Below, one piece after another: positions 63,879 to 64,000 of a DNA stretch of 64,000 bases; within the stretch, counting starts at the first letter, position 1; each line of letters begins with the position of its first letter. Below the pieces are notes generated by a model. The model was not told where the DNA came from. It did not search any database and saw only the letters and a list, made by a program, of their open reading frames with translations. The position numbers were made by a program, and so were the translations under genes. Source of the DNA: Serratia nevei. GTDB taxonomy: Bacteria > Pseudomonadota > Gammaproteobacteria > Enterobacterales > Enterobacteriaceae. Location of the stretch: positions 53,128 to 117,127 of the forward strand of contig NZ_JAMYWQ010000013.1 of the NCBI RefSeq assembly GCF_024160145.1, given 5' to 3'.

Positions 63879-64000
63879 TAATGCCGATCGTTTAAGGATC
63901 AATTGACCGATCCTGTGGTTGCTGTACAAAGGGTCCATGGCATCGTCATGGACCCTTAAAATGGAACTTTCCCAGGCTCTTGGCATTATCAATTTCACCA
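63879..64000 (+). mobile_element. IS4-type insertion sequence, left end (continues past window)
   Basis: The terminal repeat TAATGCCGATCGTTTAAGG is followed by ATCAATTGACCGATCCTGTG, close to the left end of E. coli IS4 as I remember it, then an 82-bp leader and the transposase start. The GGGTCCATGGC/GTCATGGACCC inverted repeat (63930-63955) just upstream of the ATG could form a hairpin that shields transposase translation. Confidence 0.82.
63961..64000 (+). CDS. IS4-family transposase, N-terminal fragment cut by window edge
   Basis: Only 13 codons are visible, MELSQALGIINFT. The MELSQAL-type start is what I recall for IS4-family transposases of enterobacteria, and its place 82 bp inside an IS4-like end agrees. 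The DDE catalytic domain lies outside the window, so intactness cannot be judged. No ribosome-binding site better than the A-rich TTAAA is seen, common for transposases. Confidence 0.7.
   Translation, partial: MELSQALGIINFT

Overview
The window comes from a Serratia chromosome, almost certainly S. marcescens or a close relative. Two things point there. It carries a complete prodigiosin (pig) gene cluster, pigA to pigN, lying between cueR and copA. The surrounding backbone follows the enterobacterial order known from E. coli (ybbO-cnoX-qmcA-ybbJ-cueR // copA-ybaP-chiX-ybaK // ushA-fsr-ybaL-gsk-hemH // adk-htpG-recR-ybaB-dnaX-apt-ybaN-priC-ybaM-mscK-acrR-acrAB). Coding DNA is GC-rich, and ERIC repeats, typical of enterobacteria, occur between genes. 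The species name is inferred from gene content; no database search was possible.

Layout. 1-5005: end of an aldehyde reductase gene (ybbO), the chaperedoxin cnoX, cfa on the opposite strand, qmcA-ybbJ, and cueR on the minus strand. The cnoX/cfa gap is almost entirely two inverted ERIC elements. 5006-5415: very AT-rich leader and presumed pig promoter. 5416-26362: fourteen pig genes on the plus strand, most joined by ATGA overlaps. PigI, G, A, J, H, M, F and N build the bipyrrole MBC; PigD, E and B build the monopyrrole MAP; PigC condenses the two; PigL activates the carrier domains. 26471-30929: copper exporter copA behind a clear CueR-type operator, then ybaP, the small RNA chiX (minus strand) and ybaK. 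30940-34524: Serratia-specific insert with a PBP4-like lipoprotein, an MFS exporter and a divergent AraC-type regulator. 34634-42738: ushA, fsr, ybaL, gsk and hemH, with a 690-bp IS4-like non-autonomous element lodged in the ybaL/gsk terminator. 42858-46549: a glycerate-use module (kinase, GntP permease, CdaR-type regulator). 46716-58197: the adk to mscK housekeeping block. 58298-63828: dsrE-like gene, acrR and acrAB with a 24-bp perfect AcrR palindrome. 63879-64000: left end of an IS4-type insertion sequence with the start of its transposase.

The prodigiosin system itself is known. The less obvious signals are: a predicted programmed -1 frameshift site in copA, placed so that it would release a two-domain copper chaperone; a conserved dnaX frameshift site; an acyl-ACP-reductase-like N-terminal half in PigE with its candidate catalytic cysteine; two IS4-type elements that both appear to have inserted into terminator hairpins; and no visible terminator between pigN and copA.
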